Source: Sphingomonas sp. PP-CE-1A-559 (lineage in GTDB: Bacteria; Pseudomonadota; Alphaproteobacteria; Sphingomonadales; Sphingomonadaceae). From it: a stretch of 64,000 bases of DNA. The stretch covers positions 19,680 through 83,679 of the forward strand of contig NZ_SLYA01000009.1 in NCBI RefSeq assembly GCF_004340965.1, in the 5' to 3' direction. Below the pieces are notes generated by a model that was given only the letters and a program-made list of their open reading frames with translations, did no database searches and was not told the origin of the DNA. A program made the translations under genes and the position numbers. Of the stretch, positions 24,227 to 34,174 are shown in pieces (positions within the stretch are counted from its first letter, which is position 1; each line of letters opens with the position of its first letter).

Positions 24227-25414
24227 ATGACGCCTATGCGGGGCTCGCCCTATGACGTTACACCCCGAGTCGCATTTATATGTTCCGGCGACCCCTATGA
24301 CGTGGCCGAATGGTCGGGCACGCCAAACAATATGCTGCTCGCCCTGCAACGTCATACCGACGTCGCCTTGGTCGTTCGACACCCCTTTCCTTCCTGGTTC
24401 GTACCCTTTGGTCGCATACTGAAGGCGCTTTCGGGGCGAAGGTTTGAGTATGCAAGATCGAGCTGGTACGTCGCTCTCGCCGGGCGGCGGGCAATCGCCG
24501 AAATCACCAAGGCGCGTCCCGACGTGGTCTATGTTGTCTCCTCAACGATCGCGAACGAACTCGTTGACCGTTTCCCGGTGGTCTACATAGCCGATGCCAC
24601 TATGCGCGCGATGACGGGCTATTATGACGCCATGACGCGGTATTCGGAAGTGGCTCGCATGTCCGCCGAAGCAATCGAAGCCCGGACACTGTCGCGCTCC
24701 TTGCGTGTTACATACCCTTCGGCATGGGCCTGCCGCTCTGCACGCGAGGATTACGGCGTAGAGGCCGAGCACGTCCTTGAGATCGCCTGGGGTGCAAACC
24801 TCAAGAAGCGAATAGCCACCCCGCGCACCGTCGAACCCGGCGTGCTGAGATTGCTCTTCGTCGGGATTGACTGGGATAGAAAGGGCGGCCCTATTCTTCT
24901 TCAGGCCGTCGAGACTCTTTCGCGCCGCGGCATCGCAGTTCAGCTCGATATCGTTGGCTGTAATCCAGATGTCGTCAACGGCGCAGTACCCGAAGGGGTA
25001 ACCTTTCATGGCTTTGTGTCGAAAAGCACCTCAGAAGGCCAAGCGCTGCTCGACACGCTCTATGCGCGCGCAACGCTATTTGTGCTTCCGACGAAAGCCG
25101 AATGTCTGGGAATCGTGTTTGCCGAAGCGGCACATCATGGGTTACCGTCTGTTGCGTTCGCAACGGGTGGCGTGACGTCTGTGGTACGCAATGGGGAAAC
25201 AGGAATTCTTCTGCCGCTGGGCTCGGGACCGGATCAGTTTGCCGATGTCATTGCCGATCTCACGACCGATCCCGTACGCTATGCGCGCATGTCGCAGGCT
25301 GCCGCTGCCGATGCGCACGATCGGCTAGATTGGGACATATGGGCCAGACAGTTGACGACAAAGGTCGATGAGGCACTAGCGCAGCGTAAGCGCATGGGGT
25401 CCAACTGGCCATAG
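24227..25414 (+). CDS. GT4-type glycosyltransferase
   Basis: The 395-aa product, from ATG 24227 with an AGGAG site 11 bases upstream, shows VAFICSGDPYDVAEWSGTP at the acceptor side. The GT1 domain has LRLLFVGIDWDRKGGPILLQ, GVTFHGFVSK, LFVLPTKAECLGIVFAEAAH with the Ex7E pair (ECLGIVFAE), and VRNGETGILLPLG. It probably adds one EPS residue. It stands alone between two leftward blocks. The open frame extends 58 codons upstream without typical GT sequence, so that start is rejected. Confidence 0.85.
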   Translation: MTPMRGSPYDVTPRVAFICSGDPYDVAEWSGTPNNMLLALQRHTDVALVVRHPFPSWFVPFGRILKALSGRRFEYARSSWYVALAGRRAIAEITKARPDVVYVVSSTIANELVDRFPVVYIADATMRAMTGYYDAMTRYSEVARMSAEAIEARTLSRSLRVTYPSAWACRSAREDYGVEAEHVLEIAWGANLKKRIATPRTVEPGVLRLLFVGIDWDRKGGPILLQAVETLSRRGIAVQLDIVGCNPDVVNGAVPEGVTFHGFVSKSTSEGQALLDTLYARATLFVLPTKAECLGIVFAEAAHHGLPSVAFATGGVTSVVRNGETGILLPLGSGPDQFADVIADLTTDPVRYARMSQAAAADAHDRLDWDIWARQLTTKVDEALAQRKRMGSNWP

Positions 25415-25557
25415 TCAATATGGTCACCGAGCGTCGGACGTACAGTCCCAATATTCCGCAGCTATCATCTGTCAACGACTTGACAGATGAACTTTGTACA
25501 GTCCTCGCAGACATACGGTTTCACACGGAGCAAATGGCGCCTTCAGCTTGATTCTAT

Positions 25558-26571
25558 CTAACCGTTAGAAAAACTATCTAGATACTCCGTGGCCATGCGA
25601 TACGGACTAAATTTTTCGAGATGTAGGCGCGCATTCTGCTGTATCGCATATTGCTCGCTGGTCGAACCAATGAGGCGTTTGCAAGCTTCTATCCAAGCGG
25701 ACTTATCGTCCAACGGTACTAAAATGCCGCCCGAGCCGATCGACTCCAATAGGCCACCACGCGCGGCACCAATGACGCACGATCCACATGCCATCGCTTC
25801 GATCGGAACCAAGCCGAACGACTCACGACGATAGGGAACCAAGGTTATCACAGCATTGCCATAGAATTTGGCGACCTGGTTGCCATCGGCTGCGCCTCGA
25901 TAAACCGAGGCTGGTAGACCGCTGGCAGCGATCGCGGCATTAAGATCAAAGTCAGGCGATCGGGGTCCCACCAAAGCGACACGCCCCCAAGACTCCGGTC
26001 CTATTTCGCGGCAATATTCAGCCATGACGTCCAGCGCGATATCTGCTCCTTTGTCCTTGCTCATTGCACCGACAAACAGCAGGTCGATCGATCGCAGGGC
26101 CTCCGATGGGCGTAGGGTCAACAGATCACCGCGCACCCCGTTAAGGACAGCCGTGCAAGCAACCGGGACGGTATCTGCAACTGCTTGGCTACATGCGATG
26201 TTGGGTGCAAAGGCAAGAAGCGCACGCCGCGACACATCGGCGGCCCTACGCCCTCCGACATACCAGACATGATGCGATATCAGCATGCGGCGTCGCGACA
26301 TGACAGCCGGCCATCCTAATTTTGAAGATGGATGAATCGACATCACAGCGTCATGGGCGCGGAACTGACGCCACGCCTCCATAAAATTGAACGCGGTCAC
26401 GACCGTAATTTGGGAGTTTTCAGCAGGAGCGTAGCTCTTCGCGCATCCTTGATCGCACGTAACAACCGTGACCGTATGTCCGATCTCGATGAGCGCGCTA
26501 GCGAGCGTTTCCGTGATCGTACGCGTTCCGTGCCGTTCTGCAAAAAGTGGTGTGGCAAGGGCAATCTTCAT
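25558..26571 (-). CDS. GT4-type glycosyltransferase
   Basis: The 337-aa GT-B protein begins MKIALATPLFAERHGTRTIT and carries IDLLFVGAMSKDKGADIALD, AVITLVPYRRESFGLVPIEAMACG with the Ex7E pair (ESFGLVPIE) and the Gly-rich GGLLESIGSGGILVPL. It is slightly short for the family but complete. Its start overlaps the stop of the Wzx-like gene by four bases, so the flippase and this transferase are one coupled unit in the EPS locus. Confidence 0.85.
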   Translation of the reverse strand: MKIALATPLFAERHGTRTITETLASALIEIGHTVTVVTCDQGCAKSYAPAENSQITVVTAFNFMEAWRQFRAHDAVMSIHPSSKLGWPAVMSRRRMLISHHVWYVGGRRAADVSRRALLAFAPNIACSQAVADTVPVACTAVLNGVRGDLLTLRPSEALRSIDLLFVGAMSKDKGADIALDVMAEYCREIGPESWGRVALVGPRSPDFDLNAAIAASGLPASVYRGAADGNQVAKFYGNAVITLVPYRRESFGLVPIEAMACGSCVIGAARGGLLESIGSGGILVPLDDKSAWIEACKRLIGSTSEQYAIQQNARLHLEKFSPYRMATEYLDSFSNG

Positions 26572-27950
26572 CGAACACGATCTCGCAAGCGGGTGACATA
26601 AGCCAACATCGGCTTGATATCGAAAAGCGCATGGCGAGCAGCGGGGTAGGTAAGACCCACGACCCGCCCAGCCAGAATGCTACTGGTCACTAGTAAGGTG
26701 GCCATCAGCAGGATCAGCGGTATCTCAAAGCCTACCCAGCCAAGGCTACGCCCTGCAAAGAGTCCGAGCCCGATAAACCCTACATGTGCCGCTAGATACA
26801 CTTTGGCATAGGTCAAATGGTGATTGGTAGCCATCAAGATGGTGTCCGAGAAACTCTTGGATGCTGCCAGTGCGCTCTCGATGATCAGCAGCCCAACCAG
26901 CAAAGGAGGCGGTGCATGACGCCCCTGCAGCCAGATTTCGAACAGCCAGGACGATATACTGAATAGGGCGACACCTGCAAAGACCGATACTGTGACAGCG
27001 AACTGCCCACCCGCCACGAACAGCGTCCGCAGTGCCGCCATGTTCTTCTTGATGTACTGGACCGTGATCTCAGGCCATGTTGCGCCGGAAAAGACCCCGA
27101 CAGCCTGCTGGAGCGTGCGCGCAAGCGTCCGTGCGATTGCAAAACTGGCGACGAAGACAGGACCGGCGATCAGGTTGAGGATCGGCACCGTCGCATACAT
27201 TGCGGCAGCGTTGCAGATCGGGAACACCATGAACCACCCCGCATCCCCCATCAAAGCGCGCAGCGTACCAAGATGCGCGTGACGAAAGCCATAGCTGAAA
27301 TCGGCTGATGCGCGGCGTCTGAGGATGATCAAAATGACAAGGCAGACCAGTCGGCAAATCCCCATCGCCGCGGTGACGCCGAGGAATCCCCCGCCCAAGG
27401 ACAAGGTCGTACAGATCGCCGCCAGTTCGACCAGCGACATACTGGATTGGACTGCAGACCCCGACGCATAGCCCCCGATCGCTCGCATCGCAGCCTGCGC
27501 GATACCGATCTGGAACGATAGCGCTACGACCGCCAGTAGCGCGACCGCGGCGACGGTAACTGATTGGGCGTGCTCGCCGCTTAGCGACAGCATCCGGGCA
27601 AGTGGCACGAAGGGCAGGACCAAGGCGCCGGCCGCAACTAGAATGATGCCTGCCAGGGTCGATGTGAGCCAAAACGTTTGCAAGACGCGCAACGCCTTAC
27701 GGTCATCTCCTTCGGCCACGGCACCGACCAGCGCATTCCCGCTTACCGGCCCGATCCCGGCGTCTGCCATGGCGAACAGCGTCATGATCGTTGCGGTCAG
27801 CGACAGCCAGGATCCGTATGTCGCCATTCCCCAATTGAGGATGTAAAATGGAACCGCGACGAAATTACTGACCAGCAGAACGACCTGCGCATATCCGTTC
27901 GCACCCACGTTTAAGACGATACGCCTGACGCTACTACCGTTGAAAGCCAT
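26568..27950 (-). CDS. Wzx-like polysaccharide flippase (MATE/MOP superfamily)
   Basis: From ATG 27950 the product has 460 aa and about 12-14 membrane helices (opening MAFNGSSVRRIVLNVGANGY, then AQVVLLVSNFVAVPFYILNW), fitting lipid-linked repeat flippases of the Wzx class. The early TYGSWLSLTATIMTLFAMADAGIGP segment matches the typical first-loop and helix 3 region. It would flip undecaprenyl-PP repeats for polymerisation. A TTG at 28010 could add 20 residues with no better ribosome site. It is divergent from the CDP-glucose dehydratase gene. Confidence 0.8.
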   Translation of the reverse strand: MAFNGSSVRRIVLNVGANGYAQVVLLVSNFVAVPFYILNWGMATYGSWLSLTATIMTLFAMADAGIGPVSGNALVGAVAEGDDRKALRVLQTFWLTSTLAGIILVAAGALVLPFVPLARMLSLSGEHAQSVTVAAVALLAVVALSFQIGIAQAAMRAIGGYASGSAVQSSMSLVELAAICTTLSLGGGFLGVTAAMGICRLVCLVILIILRRRASADFSYGFRHAHLGTLRALMGDAGWFMVFPICNAAAMYATVPILNLIAGPVFVASFAIARTLARTLQQAVGVFSGATWPEITVQYIKKNMAALRTLFVAGGQFAVTVSVFAGVALFSISSWLFEIWLQGRHAPPPLLVGLLIIESALAASKSFSDTILMATNHHLTYAKVYLAAHVGFIGLGLFAGRSLGWVGFEIPLILLMATLLVTSSILAGRVVGLTYPAARHALFDIKPMLAYVTRLRDRVR

Positions 27951-28170
27951 TACGTTGTCCAGAATCCGTTCGGCCTCAGCGGCAGGTCCCGATATGCCGT
28001 GCGTCGCCAACTTGCCATAGGTGAGTTGCCATCAGCGACTAGGCGTGGCAATCGCAGCACAGCCAAACGGCACGATACGCCACATGCGGAGAGCCGCACG
28101 TCGGCCTTGATGCCCGGAATGACGCCGTACGGTCATAGATATATGTCGTGCCCCTTTGCGAAAGACGAGC

Positions 28171-29250
28171 ATGCCCGCCCTCTCCCACGACTTTGAGCGC
28201 AAGCTTCATGGCCGACGCATCTTCGTAACCGGACATACCGGATTTACGGGTTCATGGGCGGTGCAATGGCTGCAGATGATTGGTGTCGAGGTCCATGGCT
28301 TCTCGCTTCCTGCGCCAACAATGCCAAACCTGTTCGAAGACGCTGGTGCCCACGCTGCGCTTGCCTCGCATACGATCGGCGATGTCGGCGATTTCAACGC
28401 GGTTGAGGCCGCGATACGGCAGGCAAAACCTGAGCTCGTGCTGCATCTGGCCGCACAACCGCTAGTACGACGGTCCTATCGCGATCCGATCGAGACGTAT
28501 CAGGCCAACGTCATGGGCACCGTAAACGTGCTAGAGGCTGCACGCCGGCAAGGCGTAGCCGGCGCAGTCTGCATCACGACCGACAAGGTCTATTTGAACC
28601 GCGAATGGGCCTATGGCTATCGCGAGACCGACCGTTTGGGCGGATCGGATCCTTACAGCGCGTCGAAGGCCGCTGCTGAAATCGTCATCGACAGCTATCG
28701 CAGTTCGATGACGTCGTGGGAGCAGACGATGTTGATCGCCGCGGCACGTGGCGGCAACATCATTGGCGGCGGCGATTGGGCAGAAGACCGGTTAATTCCG
28801 GATTTTGCCCGTGCTGCACGCACGGGTACGCCTATCACATTACGCAATCCGGCCGCTACTCGGCCATGGCAGCATGTCCTGGCTCTGATCCACGGCTATA
28901 TGATGCTCCTCGCCCGCATGACGGACGGCGACACGAGCATGTCCTCTGCCTGGAATCTCGGCCCGGCTGCAAGCGCGACCTTAACGGTCGGCGAAGTCGT
29001 CGAGCGGTTGCGTATACGCTGGGAAGACCTGACGGTCGTGGTGGAACCTACCCATCTTCACGAAACCACGGCGCTCGCGCTGGACAGCACCAAGGCGCAG
29101 CGGCAGCTTGGCTGGCAACCGGGCTGGTCTACCGAAGAGGGGATCGACCGGACCGCCGACTGGTACGCAGCCTACACACCGGGCGCAGGCGTCAGCGCTG
29201 CGATAACCCGTAGGCAAATCGAAGATTATCGCGCTTCGCTGATACGCTAA
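28171..29250 (+). CDS. rfbG: CDP-glucose 4,6-dehydratase (RfbG/DdhB-like)
   Basis: The 359-aa extended SDR has the NAD-binding GHTGFTGSWAVQWLQ motif, LVLHLAAQPLVRRSYRDPIE and the catalytic Tyr-x3-Lys in YSASKAAAEIVIDS, plus CITTDKVYLNREWAYGYRE, typical of RfbG. It converts CDP-D-glucose to CDP-4-keto-6-deoxyglucose. It heads a rightward operon with an SDR (three bases downstream), rfbF and a GT4 gene, i.e. a complete CDP-deoxysugar supply and transfer unit. ATG 28171 is chosen; the TTG 15 bases upstream is less likely. Confidence 0.88.
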   Translation: MPALSHDFERKLHGRRIFVTGHTGFTGSWAVQWLQMIGVEVHGFSLPAPTMPNLFEDAGAHAALASHTIGDVGDFNAVEAAIRQAKPELVLHLAAQPLVRRSYRDPIETYQANVMGTVNVLEAARRQGVAGAVCITTDKVYLNREWAYGYRETDRLGGSDPYSASKAAAEIVIDSYRSSMTSWEQTMLIAAARGGNIIGGGDWAEDRLIPDFARAARTGTPITLRNPAATRPWQHVLALIHGYMMLLARMTDGDTSMSSAWNLGPAASATLTVGEVVERLRIRWEDLTVVVEPTHLHETTALALDSTKAQRQLGWQPGWSTEEGIDRTADWYAAYTPGAGVSAAITRRQIEDYRASLIR

Positions 29251-29253
29251 ATC

Positions 29254-30180
29254 ATGGCACGTATACTCGTCACTGGTGCGAACGGGCAGCTCGCGCCAGC
29301 TATCATCGCCAGCCTGAAAACTGCCGGTCATAGCCCGGTGCTCCTGGTACGGCGTCCGTTCACAGCAGCGCCGGGCACGACACTCTGTGTTCTTCCGGCG
29401 CCCTGGTCTTTCGAGGCCCTGCGTGATGTGATGGTTCGCGAAGCCGTTACCGGCATCATCAACCTTGCGGCAGCCGGCGTCCGACCAGATTCCAGCGCGA
29501 TTGGTGCGCTATACGAAACCAACGTCGCGTTGCCGGTGACCTTGATCATGGCCGGCGCGGGGCACGTCCGGCGCTTCGTCAACATTGGATCGGGTGCCGA
29601 ATATGCCGGCTGTTCCACCGGCCCGATCGATGAAACTGGCGAACTGGGCACCAGTCATGCCTATGGCATGTCGAAGGCTGCGAGCGGCCTGGCAGCGCTT
29701 CAGGTCGCAGGTGAGACTGGGTGTACATTTGCGCACCTGCGACTGTTCGGTGCTTATGGCGAGCATGAGGCAGCGCATCGCCTGCTTCCCAATCTCATCA
29801 TGCGATTGTCGCAATCCGAAGCCGTACCGCTCAGCGATGGTCTTCAAACACGCGACTGGCTGTACGAGGCGGACATTGCGAGCGCCGTCGTTGATGCCCT
29901 CGACACTCTCGGTAACGGCGCACTTCCCAGCGGCGTGTACAACCTTGGTTCAGGAAATGGCGCTACAGTGCGCGCCTTCGCTGAAACGGTCGCCGACCAA
30001 ATGTCTGTCTCACGCACACTGCTGGATTTCGGCCGCATCCCGCGCCGCGGCAAGGAGGTCGACATGCTGGTGGCGAACGCGGCACTGTTCCGCCGCTATA
30101 CGCGATGGCAGCCCGCCTACGATCTCGCTACAGGTCTGCATCACGCGGTCCGTCGGTATCTTACCAAGGCGTCGATGTGA
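29254..30180 (+). CDS. NAD(P)-dependent epimerase/reductase of the CDP-sugar branch
   Basis: The 308-aa extended SDR begins MARILVTGANGQLAPAIIAS (a GxxGxxx Rossmann start) and has FVNIGSGAEYAGCSTGPIDE and the Tyr-x3-Lys pair in SHAYGMSKAASGLAALQ. It lies between rfbG and rfbF, so it most likely reduces or epimerises CDP-4-keto-6-deoxyglucose to a CDP-6-deoxyhexose. No DdhC (3-dehydratase) gene is present, so a 3,6-dideoxyhexose is not expected. The exact product cannot be read from sequence. Confidence 0.8.
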   Translation: MARILVTGANGQLAPAIIASLKTAGHSPVLLVRRPFTAAPGTTLCVLPAPWSFEALRDVMVREAVTGIINLAAAGVRPDSSAIGALYETNVALPVTLIMAGAGHVRRFVNIGSGAEYAGCSTGPIDETGELGTSHAYGMSKAASGLAALQVAGETGCTFAHLRLFGAYGEHEAAHRLLPNLIMRLSQSEAVPLSDGLQTRDWLYEADIASAVVDALDTLGNGALPSGVYNLGSGNGATVRAFAETVADQMSVSRTLLDFGRIPRRGKEVDMLVANAALFRRYTRWQPAYDLATGLHHAVRRYLTKASM

Positions 30181-30213
30181 TTAATTTTCTCGTTTTTTGA
30201 TAGGGGACGATCG

Positions 30214-30987
30214 TTGAAAGCAGTCATCTTGGCAGGCGGCTTCGGTACGCGACTGGCCGAAGAAACCATGTTGAAGCCAAAGCCAATGATCGAGGTCGGA
30301 GGCAAGCCTCTGCTTTGGCACATCATGAAGATGTACAGTAGCCATGGCATTAACGAATTTGTCGTTTGCCTGGGGTATCGCGGCGACATCATCAAAGATT
30401 ATTTCGTAAACTACCATCAGTTGAATGCGACCATAACGGTCGATTTGGCGGCGGACACCTGCGAAGTTCACGAGCATCAGGTTGAACCCTGGACCGTGAC
30501 GCTGGCGGACACCGGGCTTCATACGATGACTGGTGGACGTTTGCGCCGCATTCGCAAATTTATTGAAGGTGAAACCTTCTGCATGACCTATGGCGATGGT
30601 TTGGCCGACGTGGATATCGGTGCCGCCATTGCCCACCATCATCGTGAAAAGCGCTTGGCAACAGTGACGGCGGTACGTCCGCCGGGTCGCTTCGGGGTGC
30701 TCAATCTTGATGCGGCAGGGGAAAGCGTTCAGTCCTTCACCGAAAAGCCGCAAGACGAAGTGGGCTGGATCAACGGCGGTTTCTTCGTACTGCAGCCTGA
30801 GGCTCTCGACTATACCACCGAGGATCCGGAGTGCGTCTGGGAAAAGACGCCGATGGAGCGTCTTGCTGCCGACGGCCAGCTGTCGGCCTATCGCCATCAT
30901 GGGTTCTGGCAACCCTGTGATACGCTACGGGACAAGCAGACGTTGGAAAAGGCATGGGAGGCTGGAGCTCCATGGCTAAAGTCGTGA
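30214..30987 (+). CDS. rfbF: Glucose-1-phosphate cytidylyltransferase (RfbF/DdhA-like)
   Basis: The 257-aa product has the signature MKAVILAGGFGTRLAEETML and KPKPMIEVGGKPLLWHIMKM, then TYGDGLADVDIGAAI and VGWINGGFFVLQPEALDY. It makes CDP-glucose from CTP and glucose-1-phosphate, the first step feeding rfbG. The start is TTG at 30214: no ATG can start before the invariant KAVILAGG, and AGGGGA lies seven bases upstream. Gene order (dehydratase, SDR, cytidylyltransferase) differs from the usual rfbF-rfbG order. Confidence 0.9.
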   Translation: MKAVILAGGFGTRLAEETMLKPKPMIEVGGKPLLWHIMKMYSSHGINEFVVCLGYRGDIIKDYFVNYHQLNATITVDLAADTCEVHEHQVEPWTVTLADTGLHTMTGGRLRRIRKFIEGETFCMTYGDGLADVDIGAAIAHHHREKRLATVTAVRPPGRFGVLNLDAAGESVQSFTEKPQDEVGWINGGFFVLQPEALDYTTEDPECVWEKTPMERLAADGQLSAYRHHGFWQPCDTLRDKQTLEKAWEAGAPWLKS

Positions 30988-31024
30988 GCCCTCATGGTGC
31001 AGCGGCACAGGAGCCGTTTGCATA

Positions 31025-32236
31025 ATGGTCGTGATGTCAAACGGCTTCAGTCGGTTTCATCTGGCAACCGCTGCGGCCCAGTTGGCGGCTCTGGGCCGGT
31101 TGACGTTGTTGATTACGGGCCCCTATCCGGTACCTCTAGTACGCCGGATGCTTCGCGTTGCGCGGCTCGATAAAACGTCGAAGGGACATCGCCTGCTCGC
31201 TCGCATTGAAGCGATCGACGACCCGATGGTAAAATCCCTTTGGGCTGGAGAAGCGTTCTACGCGCTAGGCAGGCTGTTTCGCGCGCGCGAGCAAGCGCTG
31301 ATCGTTCGCGGAATGCAGGCCTATGGGAAATCTGCGAGCCGTCTGCTCGCAGATGCTCACCGTCGTGGTGCACGCATATATCATTACCGTGCAGGATTTG
31401 GCGGGGCATCGCTCAAAACGGCGCGTCAGCTCGGCATGACTTTGGTCTGTGATCACTCTATCGTACATCCACTGTTCGTCGAAAGCTTGCCGGCGGTTGA
31501 GGGCAATCTCGATACTGCCGATATCACGGCGCCGCTGACCCCGATCGAGGCGCACATTCGCAGCGACATTGACGGTGCTGATCATATCTTGGTCAATTCC
31601 GATTTTGTTCGCGAAACCTTTCTCAGGCTGCGCTATGAGCCCGACAGAGTCTCGGTGATCTATCAAGGCATCGACGATGCTTTTGCCCATTCGATCCCGC
31701 CAAGAAGCGGTCAACCAACCGGGCCTCTCAGGCTGCTTGCGCCCGCTTTTAGCATTCGCAAGGGCGCGCCTACGCTCGTTGCGGCGCTGGCAGCGCTTGA
31801 CGATATCGACTGGACCTTGACGATATCGCGAGACATCGATGCCGAATGCCGGGAGCGGTTTGCCACATTCCTTGCTGATCCTCGCGTAACGATGATCAAT
31901 CCGGAGCGATCCGAACTGCCGCGGATCATGTCTGCGCATGAGGTCGTGCTGTTCCCCAGCTACGCTGAAGGCTCGGCACGTGTGATCTTTGAATCACTGG
32001 CAGCGGGTTTGTACGTGATCACCACACCGAACTCCGGGTCGGTCGTCCAGGACGGGGTCCATGGTCGCATAGTACCGGCTGGCGACGCGGGTGCGCTCCG
32101 GATGGCGGTTCAGCACACTCTGGGCGTTCGAGACCGGCTCATCGAGATTGGCGAGGCCAACACCCGCTTTGTCGGCGAGCACCATAACCAGAGCGGATAC
32201 GGCACAGCACTCGCGGCTTTTTACGACCGACTTTGA
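31025..32236 (+). CDS. GT4-type glycosyltransferase of the CDP-sugar operon
   Basis: The 403-aa GT-B protein starts MVVMSNGFSRFHLATAAAQL. Its C-terminal domain shows RLLAPAFSIRKGAPTLVAAL, VVLFPSYAEGSARVIFESLA with the Ex7E pair (EGSARVIFE) and VVQDGVHGRIVPAGDAGAL. The long acceptor domain includes HYRAGFGGASLKTARQLGMT. It follows rfbF after 37 bases, so it is the best candidate for transferring the CDP-derived deoxysugar, though CDP-sugar specificity is inferred only from gene order. Confidence 0.8.
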   Translation: MVVMSNGFSRFHLATAAAQLAALGRLTLLITGPYPVPLVRRMLRVARLDKTSKGHRLLARIEAIDDPMVKSLWAGEAFYALGRLFRAREQALIVRGMQAYGKSASRLLADAHRRGARIYHYRAGFGGASLKTARQLGMTLVCDHSIVHPLFVESLPAVEGNLDTADITAPLTPIEAHIRSDIDGADHILVNSDFVRETFLRLRYEPDRVSVIYQGIDDAFAHSIPPRSGQPTGPLRLLAPAFSIRKGAPTLVAALAALDDIDWTLTISRDIDAECRERFATFLADPRVTMINPERSELPRIMSAHEVVLFPSYAEGSARVIFESLAAGLYVITTPNSGSVVQDGVHGRIVPAGDAGALRMAVQHTLGVRDRLIEIGEANTRFVGEHHNQSGYGTALAAFYDRL

Positions 32237-32278
32237 TGAACGATGCAGGACAGCGGCGCCGGAGCCCTCTGTCTTGTA

Positions 32279-34060
32279 TCAGCCTTGATTCTCCCATCCC
32301 AGAAATTCAATAAACGCGTCCGCGTCAGCCTGCCCCATGGCCCAAAAACCAAGCGTATCGCCGTGCTTCATGGCAGCGGTATCGATGACTAGTTGCTCAA
32401 TACGCCATTCGCCCGCCGAGTTGGCGTGGCCGATCGTGGCATGAAGCTGATCGTTGATCTTAACGACCATGTTCCACCCTTTGGTGCTGCGCGAGCGCAC
32501 ACGGTAGAAGATGCGGACGTGGTCACCGATCCCGAAGGTAGAGCCTGCCGCCAGTGAGAACACCATGTTGCTCTTGCCTGCAATAAGCCGCCAGACAAAG
32601 CCCTCTGCCACGCTGGTGTCGGCCACGACTTCAGGAAAGATCGTTGCAAAGCCATTTTGCGGCGGCACGATACCGCGAGGAGTATAAACCGCACCCTTCG
32701 AAAAAAGGCCGCGCGGTGTAATAACGGAGGGTGCATCCCAGCGCCGTAATGGTGTCCGAACAGCCTCGACGGAGTCGGGCCAATCCTCGGCACAGAGGAC
32801 ACGTGGATTGGCCGCCGCCAGCTGACGCATGTGTACGTTGGCGCCCCGGATCAAAACCCGACCGTTACGCCCCGGATCTCCGAAAGCGTAACCATTGGCT
32901 GGTGGAGAGTACGTTGGGGCTTGCGACGACATATCGTTTAAGCAAATCGTACCGTCCATAATAACGTCCTGTGCGCCAGGACCGACATGAAATAATGGAA
33001 CTCCTTTATTTCCCTGTACGCCATTTAGCGTCCCGCCGAGGAAACGACTTTGTGAGCCGTTAACGTAAATCAGCGCCTTTTGAGCTGACCCCGACGACGT
33101 AAGTTCGACATGCCCAAATGTAAAACGCGAACCGTTGCCACTATCCCAGAAGGCATATTCCTCCTCGGACTGGTAGTCCGAATTACCAAATCCAACCCAG
33201 TTCGTTTCAACAAGCAGGTTGGAACCGAACGTGTTGGCGGCCTCTTGCATAACGAAACGCCCCCCGCCGCCCCGCCGCATACGTATTGTCGCATCGTCGC
33301 ATCCCCGTAGCCAGAATGTTCGACGACAGGGTCCCCCGGGAAACCATCCGCTTCCACAATAAAATCCCATCGCTTTAGCCAACGCCACACCGTCGCCATT
33401 CAGCGGACCTTTTTTACTACCGACGTACCCAAAGCTCCCCGTACCAGTCAGCCTAAGGTGCATGATATAGCTGACGGAATCGGAGTCCGACGCAGCGTAG
33501 CGGCGAGGATCGTTGCCGTACACGAAGCCGAAGGCGTCAAGTTCGGTCCACATGAAGGCTACATCACGAATGTTACGTGGCAATGCATACCCACGCCCCT
33601 TGGCCGCTGTGTAATCCATCTCGATAATAGATCGATCACCCTCATAGACGACTTGAGGTCCAATGACCTTTGCAAAGCCGCTAACGGCGCCCTCACCCGC
33701 TATGGTAGCCCCCTCGGGCAATTCGTTCTTCCGGTCCCATATTGGCGTCTGGCAAGCCCAATGATCGGCGCCGGAGTTCGTGGTTGTTGGCACGATCAGG
33801 ACGCTAATCTTACGTTCACGCATCTCCTCGTACGCATCATGAAACGCACGACTCTTGTCTTTAAAATCGCCATCGTAGCGACGTAGACTGACGCTATCGA
33901 ATGATTCACCGGTCGATTGGTGCGGCAATAGTGGCTTGCGTACCGCCGATGTCCCAGTCTCAGACTCTGTTTTGCCTGATAGACCCGCCGCGGCAAGCCC
34001 CGTCATCGCCACGCCGCCACCTGCAAAGGCCAACTCACGCCTTGTCAAGGAATGGGTCAT
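32279..34060 (-). CDS. Tat-exported beta-helix-like protein of the EPS locus
   Basis: The 593-aa product begins MTHSLTRRELAFAGGGVAMT, a twin-arginine signal (TRRELAF) with an Ala/Gly-rich core, so it is exported folded. The mature protein has long runs of short strands with Asn/Gly turns (SQSRFLGGTLNGVQGNKGVP, DVIMDGTICLNDMSSQ), suggesting a right-handed beta-helix as in polysaccharide lyases and epimerases, and a C-terminal jelly-roll-like region. The pectate-lyase fold is inferred, not proven. ATG 34060 follows a GGAAG site. It is the last gene of the leftward Wzy/Wzc/OPX block. Confidence 0.65.
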   Translation of the reverse strand: MTHSLTRRELAFAGGGVAMTGLAAAGLSGKTESETGTSAVRKPLLPHQSTGESFDSVSLRRYDGDFKDKSRAFHDAYEEMRERKISVLIVPTTTNSGADHWACQTPIWDRKNELPEGATIAGEGAVSGFAKVIGPQVVYEGDRSIIEMDYTAAKGRGYALPRNIRDVAFMWTELDAFGFVYGNDPRRYAASDSDSVSYIMHLRLTGTGSFGYVGSKKGPLNGDGVALAKAMGFYCGSGWFPGGPCRRTFWLRGCDDATIRMRRGGGGRFVMQEAANTFGSNLLVETNWVGFGNSDYQSEEEYAFWDSGNGSRFTFGHVELTSSGSAQKALIYVNGSQSRFLGGTLNGVQGNKGVPLFHVGPGAQDVIMDGTICLNDMSSQAPTYSPPANGYAFGDPGRNGRVLIRGANVHMRQLAAANPRVLCAEDWPDSVEAVRTPLRRWDAPSVITPRGLFSKGAVYTPRGIVPPQNGFATIFPEVVADTSVAEGFVWRLIAGKSNMVFSLAAGSTFGIGDHVRIFYRVRSRSTKGWNMVVKINDQLHATIGHANSAGEWRIEQLVIDTAAMKHGDTLGFWAMGQADADAFIEFLGWENQG

Positions 34061-34174
34061 GTATCTTCCTTCATCTGTAGCCAACGTGACGTTGAGCGCC
34101 CGCGGGCCCCACTTGATAAAATGGGGCTATGCGAGCGCGGTCGTACCGCGTTAGCGAATGCATTAGCTCGCAAA

